Positions 47,065-55,843 of a stretch of DNA of 64,000 nt are shown piece by piece (position 1 is the first letter of the stretch; every line of letters begins with the position of its first letter). The notes beneath the pieces were generated by a model. That model ran no database searches and was not told the origin of the DNA. It saw nothing but the letters and a program-made list of their open reading frames with translations. The position numbers were made by a program, and so were the translations under genes. Origin of the DNA: Rhizobium sp. (GTDB lineage: Bacteria; Pseudomonadota; Alphaproteobacteria; Rhizobiales; Rhizobiaceae); NCBI GenBank assembly GCA_002796995.1, contig PEKW01000005.1, forward strand, positions 124,001-188,000, written 5' to 3'.

Positions 47065-48144
47065 ATGCCCCGCCGAATGCTGCTGCCCGTCCTGTTACTG
47101 CTGACCGCCGCCGCCCCGGCGCTGGCCGACGGATCAAAGATCGCGCTGGTCGCGCCACAGACCGGCCCCTTCGCCATGCTGGGCAACCAGATGCGCGACG
47201 GCGCAAGCCTTGCGGCCAAAAAGCTCGGGCTGGAACTCGCCCTCATCGAGGAAAGCTGCGAGCCCGGCAGCGGGCCGGCAATTGCCCGCCAGGTGCAGGA
47301 ATCCGGATCGAAGGCGGCCATCGGCTTCCTCTGCTCGGAATCGCTCGACGGCGCCCTTCCCCTCCTCAAGGACGCCGGCATTCCGGCCGTCACCCTTTCG
47401 GTGCGCTGGAAGGGCGTGATGGAGGACGCGCTGAAGAACGGCTGGCCGCTCTACCGCATGGCGCCCTCGACCGACGACGAGGCCGAACGCCTCACTGAAG
47501 TGATCCTGCGCGACTGGTCGGGCGCCGCCTTTGCCCTGATCGAGGACGGCACGATCCATGGCCGCGAACTGACCGAGACGATCCGCAACGCGCTGGAGGA
47601 GCGCGGGCTCAAGCCGGTCTTCACCGATACCTTCCGCCCCGGCCAGGAACAGCAGGTCGCGCTGGTGCGCCGGCTGAAGAAGGCCGGCGCGACGCATGTC
47701 TTCATCGGCGGCGACCGCACCGACGTCGCCATCATCGCCCGGGATGCGCTCGCCGAAGGCACTGCCCTCACCCTGATGGGCGGGGAAGCGATGAATGCGG
47801 CCGACACGCCGGTTCCGCTGGTCGACGGCGTGCTGGTCGTAACCCTGCCAGACTATGCCACAATGCCGACCGCTCAGGCGGTCGTTGCCGAATTGAAGGC
47901 CGAAGGTATCGAACCGGAGGGTTACGTCCTGCCCGGCCATGCCGCTGTAAATGCCGTTGCGGAAGCGGCAGCTGCCGCCGGCGCGCTGTCCCTGCCGCTG
48001 GCGCAGGCGCTCGGCGAGGCGCATTTCGACACCGTCATCGGGCCGGTCGCCTTCGACGAGCAACACGAACTCACCGACAACCCCTATCGCCTGCTGGAAT
48101 GGCGACAAGGTGCCTTCGTCGCCCCGCCGGCACCGGGCCAATAG
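47065..48144 (+). CDS. Periplasmic binding protein of the branched-chain amino acid type
   Basis: About 359 residues. Signal peptide MLLPVLLLLTAAAPALADG, then the Peripla_BP_6 fold: KIALVAPQTGPFAMLGNQMR, IGFLCSESLDGALPLLKDAG, IPAVTLSV, and later HVFIGGDRTDVAIIARDALA. Such proteins serve ABC importers for Leu/Ile/Val, amides or related compounds, yet no permease or ATPase gene is adjacent, so it is an orphan. ATG 47065 fits AGGAAG upstream; a TTG at 47059 is in frame. Divergent from the flavin reductase gene. Confidence 0.88.
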   Translation: MPRRMLLPVLLLLTAAAPALADGSKIALVAPQTGPFAMLGNQMRDGASLAAKKLGLELALIEESCEPGSGPAIARQVQESGSKAAIGFLCSESLDGALPLLKDAGIPAVTLSVRWKGVMEDALKNGWPLYRMAPSTDDEAERLTEVILRDWSGAAFALIEDGTIHGRELTETIRNALEERGLKPVFTDTFRPGQEQQVALVRRLKKAGATHVFIGGDRTDVAIIARDALAEGTALTLMGGEAMNAADTPVPLVDGVLVVTLPDYATMPTAQAVVAELKAEGIEPEGYVLPGHAAVNAVAEAAAAAGALSLPLAQALGEAHFDTVIGPVAFDEQHELTDNPYRLLEWRQGAFVAPPAPGQ

Positions 48145-48229
48145 GCGGGGTTGGCACAGGTCGGAAGGTTGCAACCGTACAGCCTATTCCCGCCCAGTGG
48201 GGATTACTTTACCTCTCTCATCAAGTGGC

Positions 48230-48258
48230 TTACAGGCCATTCTAAAAAGGTGTATTTT
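48230..48258 (+). promoter_or_regulatory. Candidate promoter of the Cys-rich protein gene
   Basis: TTACAG (48230-48235), 17-base spacer, TATTTT (48253-48258), in an AT-richer stretch; the leader would be about 25 bases and contains GGGAGGA before the ATG. Confidence 0.5.
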
Positions 48259-48288
48259 GGGCCCGTTCAACGCTAACGGGAGGAACAA

Positions 48289-48603
48289 ATGCGTCTGACT
48301 TTGATTCTGCTTCAAACCGTTATTTTGCTAGCGCTCACGCCGAGCATGTCGAGAGCAGGCTGCACCTACCAAGTTACCTGCGCAGCCAACTCCTGCCAAA
48401 ACTGCGAGTCAGATCATTGCGGGTTTCGAGGGAAATTGTGGTGTGGAATCAAGAATCCCGGCTGCTCGGTTGGCGCCGTGGGAGCTTGCGCGGCATTAAA
48501 CACCATGATGTCGACTTCCGATGCACTGACTGTGAAGGAAACGGACAAAGGTTATGTGGTCGAATTGACGAAAGATGCCGTCGATACTTTTCTGAATGAG
48601 TAA
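48289..48603 (+). CDS. Small secreted Cys-rich protein of unknown function
   Basis: 104 residues, not recognised. Signal peptide LTLILLQTVILLALTPSMSR with cleavage near AG. The mature part holds eight cysteines in about 45 residues (CTYQVTC, CQNCESDHC, LWCG, PGCS, GAC), which suggests disulfide knots or a metal site, followed by a polar C-terminal tail (VKETDKGYVVELTKDA). GGGAGGA gives a strong ribosome site. Base composition is clearly less GC-rich than its neighbours, with T- and A-ending codons, a hint of transfer. It stands alone with its own promoter and a hairpin after it. Confidence 0.7.
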   Translation: MRLTLILLQTVILLALTPSMSRAGCTYQVTCAANSCQNCESDHCGFRGKLWCGIKNPGCSVGAVGACAALNTMMSTSDALTVKETDKGYVVELTKDAVDTFLNE

Positions 48604-48613
48604 ATTGTCAATT

Positions 48614-48641
48614 GTGTGCGTCGCCGCGAGGTGACGCACAC
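48614..48641 (+). terminator. Hairpin after the Cys-rich protein gene
   Basis: GTGTGCGTC, ten-base loop, GACGCACAC: a 9-base stem beginning 11 bases after the stop. No T-run follows, so it may stabilise or end the message only partly. Confidence 0.5.
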
Positions 48642-48682
48642 CCTCACCTTTCAGCGCGAACTATCCCGCCTCATGCACAACC

Positions 48683-49447
48683 TCAGGAAGAATAGGGCCA
48701 GAAGGCCTGGGTGAAGACCCCGCCGTCGACCCACAGCGTCTGGCCGGTGACATAAGCCGCCTGCGGGCCGGCGAGGAAGAGCACGGGGCCAGCGATGTCG
48801 GCGGGCGTTCCGACCCGGCGAAGCGGCGTGACGCGACCCCAGGTCTCGGCATAATCGGGCGCTTCCGCGCGCGTCCGCTCCGTTTCGATGGCGCCGGGTG
48901 CGACGCAGTTGACACGGATGCCATGCGGTCCAAGTTCCACGGCCGACACCTTGGTGAACTGCTCGATGCCGCCCTTCGAGGCGGTGTAGTCGACCAGTCC
49001 CGGGAAGGCGAGCTTGTTGCAGCCCGAACCGATATTGATGATCGCGCCGCCCTTGCCGGCCGCCACCATGCGCCGGCCCGCTTCGCGCGTATTGAGAAAG
49101 CAGCCCTTGAGATTGGTGCGGATCACCGCATCCCAGCTCTCCTCAGATAGCTCGAGCAGCGGCGACCAGGTCTGGATGCCGGCATTGTTGACCAGCACGT
49201 CGGGGGCGTCGCCGAACCAGGCCGAGGCCTCGTCCATCAGCTGGGAGACTGAGGCGGCATCGCCGACATCGGACTCGAAGGCGCGCACCTGGCCGCCGCC
49301 GGTCATGACCTCCGCCGCAACGGCTTCCGCAGCGTCAGGCGTATCCCGATGGGTGAAGGCGACCTGGTATCCGGCATCGACGAAGGCCGAAACCAGATGC
49401 CGCCCGATCCCGCTGCTGCCTCCGGTGATGATCGCATACCGTCCCAT
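48683..49447 (-). CDS. Short-chain dehydrogenase/reductase
   Basis: 254 residues of the classical SDR group. Cofactor motif GGSSGIGRHL, NNAG (LVNNAGIQTW), and the catalytic SGCNK ... VDYTASKGG (Ser-Tyr-Lys), with the end WVDGGVFTQAF. It should oxidise or reduce an alcohol/carbonyl with NAD(P)(H); the substrate is not evident. It is not clustered with a pathway. Confidence 0.94.
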   Translation of the reverse strand: MGRYAIITGGSSGIGRHLVSAFVDAGYQVAFTHRDTPDAAEAVAAEVMTGGGQVRAFESDVGDAASVSQLMDEASAWFGDAPDVLVNNAGIQTWSPLLELSEESWDAVIRTNLKGCFLNTREAGRRMVAAGKGGAIINIGSGCNKLAFPGLVDYTASKGGIEQFTKVSAVELGPHGIRVNCVAPGAIETERTRAEAPDYAETWGRVTPLRRVGTPADIAGPVLFLAGPQAAYVTGQTLWVDGGVFTQAFWPYSS

Positions 49448-49618
49448 TGCCCGCCTCCTGCCTGCGTTTGCTGCGGCCCAGAAGTGAACAAGCCTTGAAG
49501 CCGGGTCAAGGGGCGGGCGCGGCGCCGCAGACTTTCGCAGTGTTGCCGGGGGTGCGAGGCGGTGCTAAGGGCTGGCCGAAACGCGCCCCAAACCGCTGGA
49601 CATTCCGGAGCTTCTGCC

Positions 49619-50296
49619 ATGACCCGCCCCCTGCTGATCGCCCCTTCGATTCTTGCCGCCAATTTCGCCAAGCTCGGCCAGGAAGTGGCCGACGTCGTCG
49701 AAGCCGGCGCCGACTGGATCCATCTCGACGTCATGGACGGCCATTTCGTGCCGAACATCTCCTACGGGCCGGCCGTGATCAAGGCGCTGCGCCCCCACAC
49801 CAAGGCGGTGTTCGACTGCCACCTGATGATTTCGCCGGCCGATCCCTTCCTCGAAGCCTTCGCCGATGCCGGCTGCGACGTGATCACCGTGCATGCGGAA
49901 GCCGGTCCGCACCTGCACCGCTCGCTGCAGAAGATCCGCTCGCTCGGCAAGAAGGCCGGTGTCTCGCTCAATCCGGCAACGCCCGTCTCGGTCCTGGAAC
50001 ACGTCCTTGATGACCTCGACCTGATCCTCATCATGAGCGTCAATCCCGGCTTCGGCGGCCAGAAATTCATCCCCCAGGCGACGGCCAAGCTTGCCCAGGC
50101 CAACATGCTGATCGGCAACCGCCCGATCGACCTGGAGGTCGATGGCGGCGTCACCGCCGAGACGGCTCCGCTCGTCACCGCCGCCGGCGCCAATGTGCTG
50201 GTCGCCGGATCTGCCGTCTACAAGGGCGAAGGCGTTGACGACTACCGCAAAACGGTCGACACTTTGAAAAAGGCTGCACTGGAGGGGCGTCGTTGA
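49619..50296 (+). CDS. rpe: Ribulose-phosphate 3-epimerase
   Basis: 225 residues; interconverts ribulose 5-phosphate and xylulose 5-phosphate. Metal and catalytic sites: [30 protein letters not shown] (Asp and His), FDCHLMI, and [13 protein letters not shown] (Asp), plus [17 protein letters not shown] 49619 follows GGAG with 9-base spacing. The stop overlaps the next start (TTGA). Confidence 0.97.
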   Translation: MTRPLLIAPSILAANFAKLGQEVADVVEAGADWIHLDVMDGHFVPNISYGPAVIKALRPHTKAVFDCHLMISPADPFLEAFADAGCDVITVHAEAGPHLHRSLQKIRSLGKKAGVSLNPATPVSVLEHVLDDLDLILIMSVNPGFGGQKFIPQATAKLAQANMLIGNRPIDLEVDGGVTAETAPLVTAAGANVLVAGSAVYKGEGVDDYRKTVDTLKKAALEGRR

Positions 50297-51024
50297 CAGT
50301 ATTGCGGACATGGCTCGGAGCGGCCACGGCGATGATCTTCGCCGCCGCACCGGCCGTGGCCGGCGATATCGCAGCGGTTCAATCGATCGGCTTCTCCGAT
50401 GACGGCGGCATCTATGCCTTCGAGGAATACGGGATCCAGGACGGTTCCGGCTTTCCCTATTCCAACATCTATGTGATCGACACGGTCAAGGACGCCTATC
50501 TGCCGGGCACGCCGATCCGCATCCGTCTCGACGACGAGAATGCGGGCCTCTCCGATGCCCGCCGTGCGGCGATGGACAAGGCGCAGCCGCTGATCGGAAA
50601 ATACGAGCTCGGCGACAATCCCGGCAGCCTCGTCGCCTTCAATCCGGTGAGCGAAATCGGCGTGGAGAAACACGAACTGCGCTATCTGGAATATCCGGCC
50701 GACCCGGCCTTCGGGCAGGCCTATGCGCTGAAGATCGAGGAATTCTCCGTCGCGCCAAGCGGTTCCTGCGTCGGCCAGGTCGATACGCTCACGGCCTTCC
50801 GCCTGAAGCTGACGGAGAAGGACGGGAGCCCGGCGGACGAGCTCGTCTACGAGGACAAGGGCGTGCCGGCCAGTCGCGGCTGCACTGTCGGCTATCGCCT
50901 CGGCGGCGCGGTCACCTATTCGCCGCTCGGCGGAGCGGCACTGCACATGGCGCTGGTCAACGTGCTCAGCCACGGCTTCGAAGGCAATGACGGCCGCTGG
51001 ATCGCCGTCCCGGTTCGTCCGTGA
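50293..51024 (+). CDS. DUF2259 secreted protein
   Basis: 243 residues. Signal peptide [20 protein letters not shown], cleavage near VAG. Family pattern: [40 protein letters not shown] and [20 protein letters not shown]; two Cys (SCVG, GCTV) may pair. DUF2259 is a predicted periplasmic family without known role. The TTG start at 50293 is supported by GGAGGGG 5-8 bases before it and overlaps the rpe stop. It overlaps the next gene by four bases. Confidence 0.88.
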   Translation: MTVLRTWLGAATAMIFAAAPAVAGDIAAVQSIGFSDDGGIYAFEEYGIQDGSGFPYSNIYVIDTVKDAYLPGTPIRIRLDDENAGLSDARRAAMDKAQPLIGKYELGDNPGSLVAFNPVSEIGVEKHELRYLEYPADPAFGQAYALKIEEFSVAPSGSCVGQVDTLTAFRLKLTEKDGSPADELVYEDKGVPASRGCTVGYRLGGAVTYSPLGGAALHMALVNVLSHGFEGNDGRWIAVPVRP

Positions 51025-51548
51025 CGCCGGTTCCGCCCGATCTCCGACCCGCCTCCGGTTTTCGCGCACGCCTCGCGGCAAGCTGGCCGCCGCTTGGCGA
51101 ATGGCTGATCGGCGCCGTGCTCTGGGGGCTGCTGATCGCCTTCTCCGTCACCTTCTCCGCCTATGGCCTGCACCGGCTGCCGGGCAATCACCGGGCGATC
51201 GTGCTCGGCCTCTATTTCACCGGCGCGGCGCTCGGCTGGATCGCAGCCCTGCCGCTCGTCCGTCTCGCCAGTCTTGCCCGGCCACCCGAGACGCGCTTTG
51301 CCGCGGCCTTCCTGTTTCTCGGCGCCGGCACGGCGGTTCTGACCGCCCTGCTCTTCGCCCTGCACTACCGGCAATTCTATGCGCAGTGGCATCAGCCGTT
51401 CGGCACGGTAATCTGGTTCTTCCAGTTCGCCTTCACCTCCGCCTCGGCCGTCTATCAATTCGCCGTGCTCGGCATCCGCCATTACCTGCCGTTCGGCCTG
51501 ATCCTGCTGATCGGCGCCAGCATCCTCCATGCGCGCCGCAGCCGTTGA
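51021..51548 (+). CDS. Four-helix membrane protein, conserved hypothetical
   Basis: 175 residues with about four hydrophobic helices (LIGAVLWGLLIAFSVTFSAY, IVLGLYFTGAALGWIAALP, FAAAFLFLGAGTAVLTALLF, LPFGLILLIGASILHARR). No motif recognised. The GTG at 51021 overlaps the DUF2259 stop (GTGA), so it is translated with it; purB follows after 59 bases. The rpe-DUF2259-membrane protein-purB order is shared among rhizobia, from memory. Confidence 0.75.
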   Translation: MTPVPPDLRPASGFRARLAASWPPLGEWLIGAVLWGLLIAFSVTFSAYGLHRLPGNHRAIVLGLYFTGAALGWIAALPLVRLASLARPPETRFAAAFLFLGAGTAVLTALLFALHYRQFYAQWHQPFGTVIWFFQFAFTSASAVYQFAVLGIRHYLPFGLILLIGASILHARRSR

Positions 51549-51607
51549 GATTGCCGCCCGTCTTTGCTAAAGCGACGCCAACTCCAGCCGTAAAGTGAGA
51601 ACGTCCG

Positions 51608-52909
<1,302 letters not shown>

Positions 52910-52985
52910 TCCTTTCGAACTGCGACCGGCGTGCAGATGCATGCCGGTCGACCTTCTATCCAAAACCCGTCCGGAAGGACGCCTC

Positions 52986-53462
52986 CTAGGCTTCGGACGA
53001 CTCGGTTGCCTTCGCCCGCTTCTCCTCGACGCCGTCCTGCTCCATCGCCTCCTCAACATGGCGCTCGACCTCGTCGAGCCGCTCGCCGCGGGCCTCGCCG
53101 TCCGCCGCGGCCGCTTTCGCCAGGAGACGGTTGAGCTTCTTCAGTTCGTTCTCGTCGAGGCTCTCAATGCCGATGAAATGGTTCTGGGCGCCGTTGCTGG
53201 TGAGGATCAGTTCGTCGAGCTTGGTCTGGATGGCGCGGGTATCGCGCATCTGCGCGTTCTGCAGGATGAACACCATCAGGAAAGTGATCAGCGTGGCGCC
53301 GGTGCTGGCGAGCGCCTGCCAGGTGCTGGAATAGCCGAAATAGGGTCCCGTCAGAGCCCAGATGCAAAGCAGGCCGAGCGCGGCGAAGAAGATCGTCGGG
53401 CGACCCGACCATTCGGACACCGCCGAAGCAAAACGGGCAAAGACATTCACGCGGTCGGCCAT
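52986..53462 (-). CDS. Low-affinity iron permease family protein
   Basis: 158 residues. FARFASAVSEWSGRPTIFFA and LITFLMVFILQNAQMRDTRA mark the family, with two or three membrane helices in residues 20-75 and a cytosolic coiled helical tail (ESLDENELKKLNRLLAKAAA). The family is named after yeast Fet4 but transport by bacterial members is not well proven. Its ATG at 53462 has GGAGTGA close by. It is divergent from the ferric reductase-like gene (172 bases apart), so iron is a plausible common theme. Confidence 0.85.
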   Translation of the reverse strand: MADRVNVFARFASAVSEWSGRPTIFFAALGLLCIWALTGPYFGYSSTWQALASTGATLITFLMVFILQNAQMRDTRAIQTKLDELILTSNGAQNHFIGIESLDENELKKLNRLLAKAAAADGEARGERLDEVERHVEEAMEQDGVEEKRAKATESSEA

Positions 53463-53634
53463 CGCTCACTCCCTGCGAAAGGTGCACAGGAACGCCTTTG
53501 CCCAGCGATGGTTCCCGGCGACCAGCACGACGTGTCACGTTGACTTGGCGGGCTTCCCCGGCAACTATCCCTCTACACATAGACGATCCTATATGCATGA
53601 CCGTTGCGCGGCACCGGATGGAACAGGGGAAAAC

Positions 53635-55089
53635 ATGGCACGCTCCGCACAACCGCGACCATGGGCTTTCTCGGGCCGATCGCTCGCGGCCCTCTACCTG
53701 ATCCTGACGGCAGGCCCCGTCCTCCTCGCATCGCTGAGCGGCGGCCTCAACTCCCCGACGGTCTACCCCGTTCTGGCGCGGGCCACCGGCGTTGCGGCGC
53801 TGGCGATGTTCATGATGCAGTTCGCCACGTCCGGCCGCTTCGAGGTCATTTCGGGCCGCATCGGCCTCGACCGCACCATGGGCTTCCACCGCCTGGCGGC
53901 GGTGGGCGCGCTGTGGATGATCCTTTTGCACGTGGTCTTCTTCCTCTTTCGCGGAAGGGACGGCAGCCTCGACATGCTCTGGCAGCGGCTGGTGCTCTAC
54001 ATCACGACGCCCGATCTCGCCTCCGGCATCGTCGCGGCCGGACTGGCCGTCATCCTCGTCATCACCGGCAAGCGTCTGCGCGGACGCATCATTCCCTATC
54101 AGGCCTGGCGGATCGGCCATGGGGTTCTGGCCGTCGCTCTCGTCGCGCTGTCGCTACAGCACGCCTTCACCCATGCGCGCTTCATGGCCGATCCCTTCGG
54201 CGCCACCGCCATCCTCGCGGTCGCGCTGCTCGCGCTGTCATCACTTCTCGTGGTCTATGTCCTGCGGCCCCTCCAGGCCTTCCGCCCGGATTTCAGGGTC
54301 GAATCCGCCCGCACGCTCAGCCCGAGCGTGGCCGAGCTGGTGCTGACCACCGACAGACCGGATCGCTTCTCCTTCGCCGCCGGCCAGTTCGTCTGGCTGA
54401 CCATCGGCCGGCGCCATACCGTGACCGACAACCCCTTCTCCATCGCCTCGGCCCCGTCCGATCTGCCACGGCTGCGGTTCCTCATCCGCAATGCCGGCGA
54501 CATGACGGCAGCGGTCCCCAGGCTCGTCCCGGGAACGCCGGTCGGCGTCGACGGGCCGCATGGCAGTTTCACGCTCGACGAAGCCGGCCCCGGACCTCTG
54601 CTGCTGCTCGCCGGCGGCATCGGCATCGCCCCGGTGATGAGCCTGCTGGGCGAGCTCGCCGCCGCGCGCGACACCAGGCCGATCCGCTTGATCGCCGGCG
54701 CGCGAGGCCCGCAGGATCATGTGATCCGCGGTGAAATTCCACCGCTGATGGCCGGGCTGGATTTCGGCGCCATCTTCCTCGCCGACCGCGACGGCGACCG
54801 CGAAGATTACGAAACCGGCGCCTGCAGCCCTGATCACGTCAGGCGCGTACTCCAGGGGTTGGACCCCGGCGAAACGACGGCCTTCGTCTGCGGTCCGCCA
54901 CCGATGATGGAAAGCGCCGTGGCGATACTGCTCGAAGCCGGTCTGCCGCTGGATGGCATCGTCATGGAACGCTTCGACTTCGACGCCGGCAATGACGCGG
55001 TCTGCCATGCGGTCCGTCGGCGCTTCATCGCCCTCATGGCCACGGTCTTTGCCAGCGTGCTGTCCGTAGCGCTGATCGCCGCCGCCTAG
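53635..55089 (+). CDS. Ferric reductase-like transmembrane flavoprotein
   Basis: 484 residues. Six membrane helices in the first 220 residues include histidine pairs suited to bind heme (GFHRLAAVGALWMILLHVV and WRIGHGVLAVAL ... QHAFTHA). The cytosolic half is a ferredoxin-NADP reductase module: FSFAAGQFVWLTI and DNPFSIASAP (FAD), GGIGIAPVMSLL and FVCGPPPMMESA (NAD(P)H). A C-terminal hydrophobic helix follows. It would move electrons from NAD(P)H across the membrane to iron(III) or another acceptor. ATG 53635 follows AGGGGA; an ATG at 53593 is possible. Confidence 0.9.
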   Translation: MARSAQPRPWAFSGRSLAALYLILTAGPVLLASLSGGLNSPTVYPVLARATGVAALAMFMMQFATSGRFEVISGRIGLDRTMGFHRLAAVGALWMILLHVVFFLFRGRDGSLDMLWQRLVLYITTPDLASGIVAAGLAVILVITGKRLRGRIIPYQAWRIGHGVLAVALVALSLQHAFTHARFMADPFGATAILAVALLALSSLLVVYVLRPLQAFRPDFRVESARTLSPSVAELVLTTDRPDRFSFAAGQFVWLTIGRRHTVTDNPFSIASAPSDLPRLRFLIRNAGDMTAAVPRLVPGTPVGVDGPHGSFTLDEAGPGPLLLLAGGIGIAPVMSLLGELAAARDTRPIRLIAGARGPQDHVIRGEIPPLMAGLDFGAIFLADRDGDREDYETGACSPDHVRRVLQGLDPGETTAFVCGPPPMMESAVAILLEAGLPLDGIVMERFDFDAGNDAVCHAVRRRFIALMATVFASVLSVALIAAA

Positions 55090-55177
55090 CAGCAACCCGT
55101 CGGGCAGGATCTTTTTGCCGGACCGGACAAGGCGCAACCCCTTGACGTCCGGGCGCTTCGACAGCAGATAAGGCGAC

Positions 55178-55726
55178 ATGAAAGCATCCGACGCCGACAT
55201 CCTCATGATTCCGGGATACACCAATTCCGCACCCGATCACTGGCAGACCCGCTGGCAGTCGCGGCTGTCGACGGCGCGCCGCGTCGAGCAGGCGGAATGG
55301 TCGAAGCCGGTGCGCGAGGACTGGGTCGCCCGGCTGATCGAGGAAGTGAATGCCTCGACCCGGCCGGTGGTGCTGGTCGCCCATTCGCTTGGTGTCCCGA
55401 CGCTGATCCACGCGGTGCCGCACATCGCCGACAAGGTCGCCGGTGCCTTTCTGGTCGCTCCGCCTAATGTCGCCAATCCGGCGATCCGCCCCAAGCACCT
55501 GATGACCTTCGGCCCCTACCCGCGCGAGCCGCTGCCCTTTCCGTCGATCACCGTCGCCAGCCGCAATGACCCCTTCGGCACCTATGAGCATGCCGACGAC
55601 ATCGCCAATGCCTGGGGTTCGCTGTTGGTCGATGCGGGCGAGTCGGGTCACATCAATGCGGAATCCGGCCACGGCCCCTGGCCGGAGGGCACCATGGTCT
55701 TCGCCCAGTTCCTGAGCCGGCTATAG
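55178..55726 (+). CDS. RBBP9/YdeN-type alpha/beta hydrolase
   Basis: 182 residues. ILMIPGYTNSAPDHWQTRWQ is the RBBP9/YdeN opening, VVLVAHSLGVPTLIHAV the nucleophile elbow, and RNDPFGTYEHADDIANAWGS plus ESGHGPWPEG carry the Asp and His candidates. Small serine hydrolases of this group have few known bacterial substrates. It is single and starts 88 bases after the reductase gene. Confidence 0.92.
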   Translation: MKASDADILMIPGYTNSAPDHWQTRWQSRLSTARRVEQAEWSKPVREDWVARLIEEVNASTRPVVLVAHSLGVPTLIHAVPHIADKVAGAFLVAPPNVANPAIRPKHLMTFGPYPREPLPFPSITVASRNDPFGTYEHADDIANAWGSLLVDAGESGHINAESGHGPWPEGTMVFAQFLSRL

Positions 55727-55814
55727 GCCGCGGCGCTTTGTCCCACCCTGGCACCCTGCAGCAGCACATCCATTAAGTCGGCCTTAATTCCCAAGATCTA
55801 ATCTAGCGCGCAAC

Positions 55815-55832
55815 TCGAAATTGATTTTTCGA
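55815..55832. promoter_or_regulatory. Inverted repeat overlapping the ribosome site of the GGDEF-EAL gene
   Basis: TCGAAA-N6-TTTCGA, ending in the GAAAGAG that precedes the TTG start at 55844. As DNA it could be an operator, as RNA a hairpin that hides the ribosome site. Confidence 0.35.
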
Positions 55833-55843
55833 AAGAGCTGCCG

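Noticed and set aside
53362..53634. N-terminal extension of the ferric reductase-like gene
   Set aside because: The added residues are antisense to the iron permease gene and would place about 90 polar residues before the first helix; ATG 53635 has a ribosome site.
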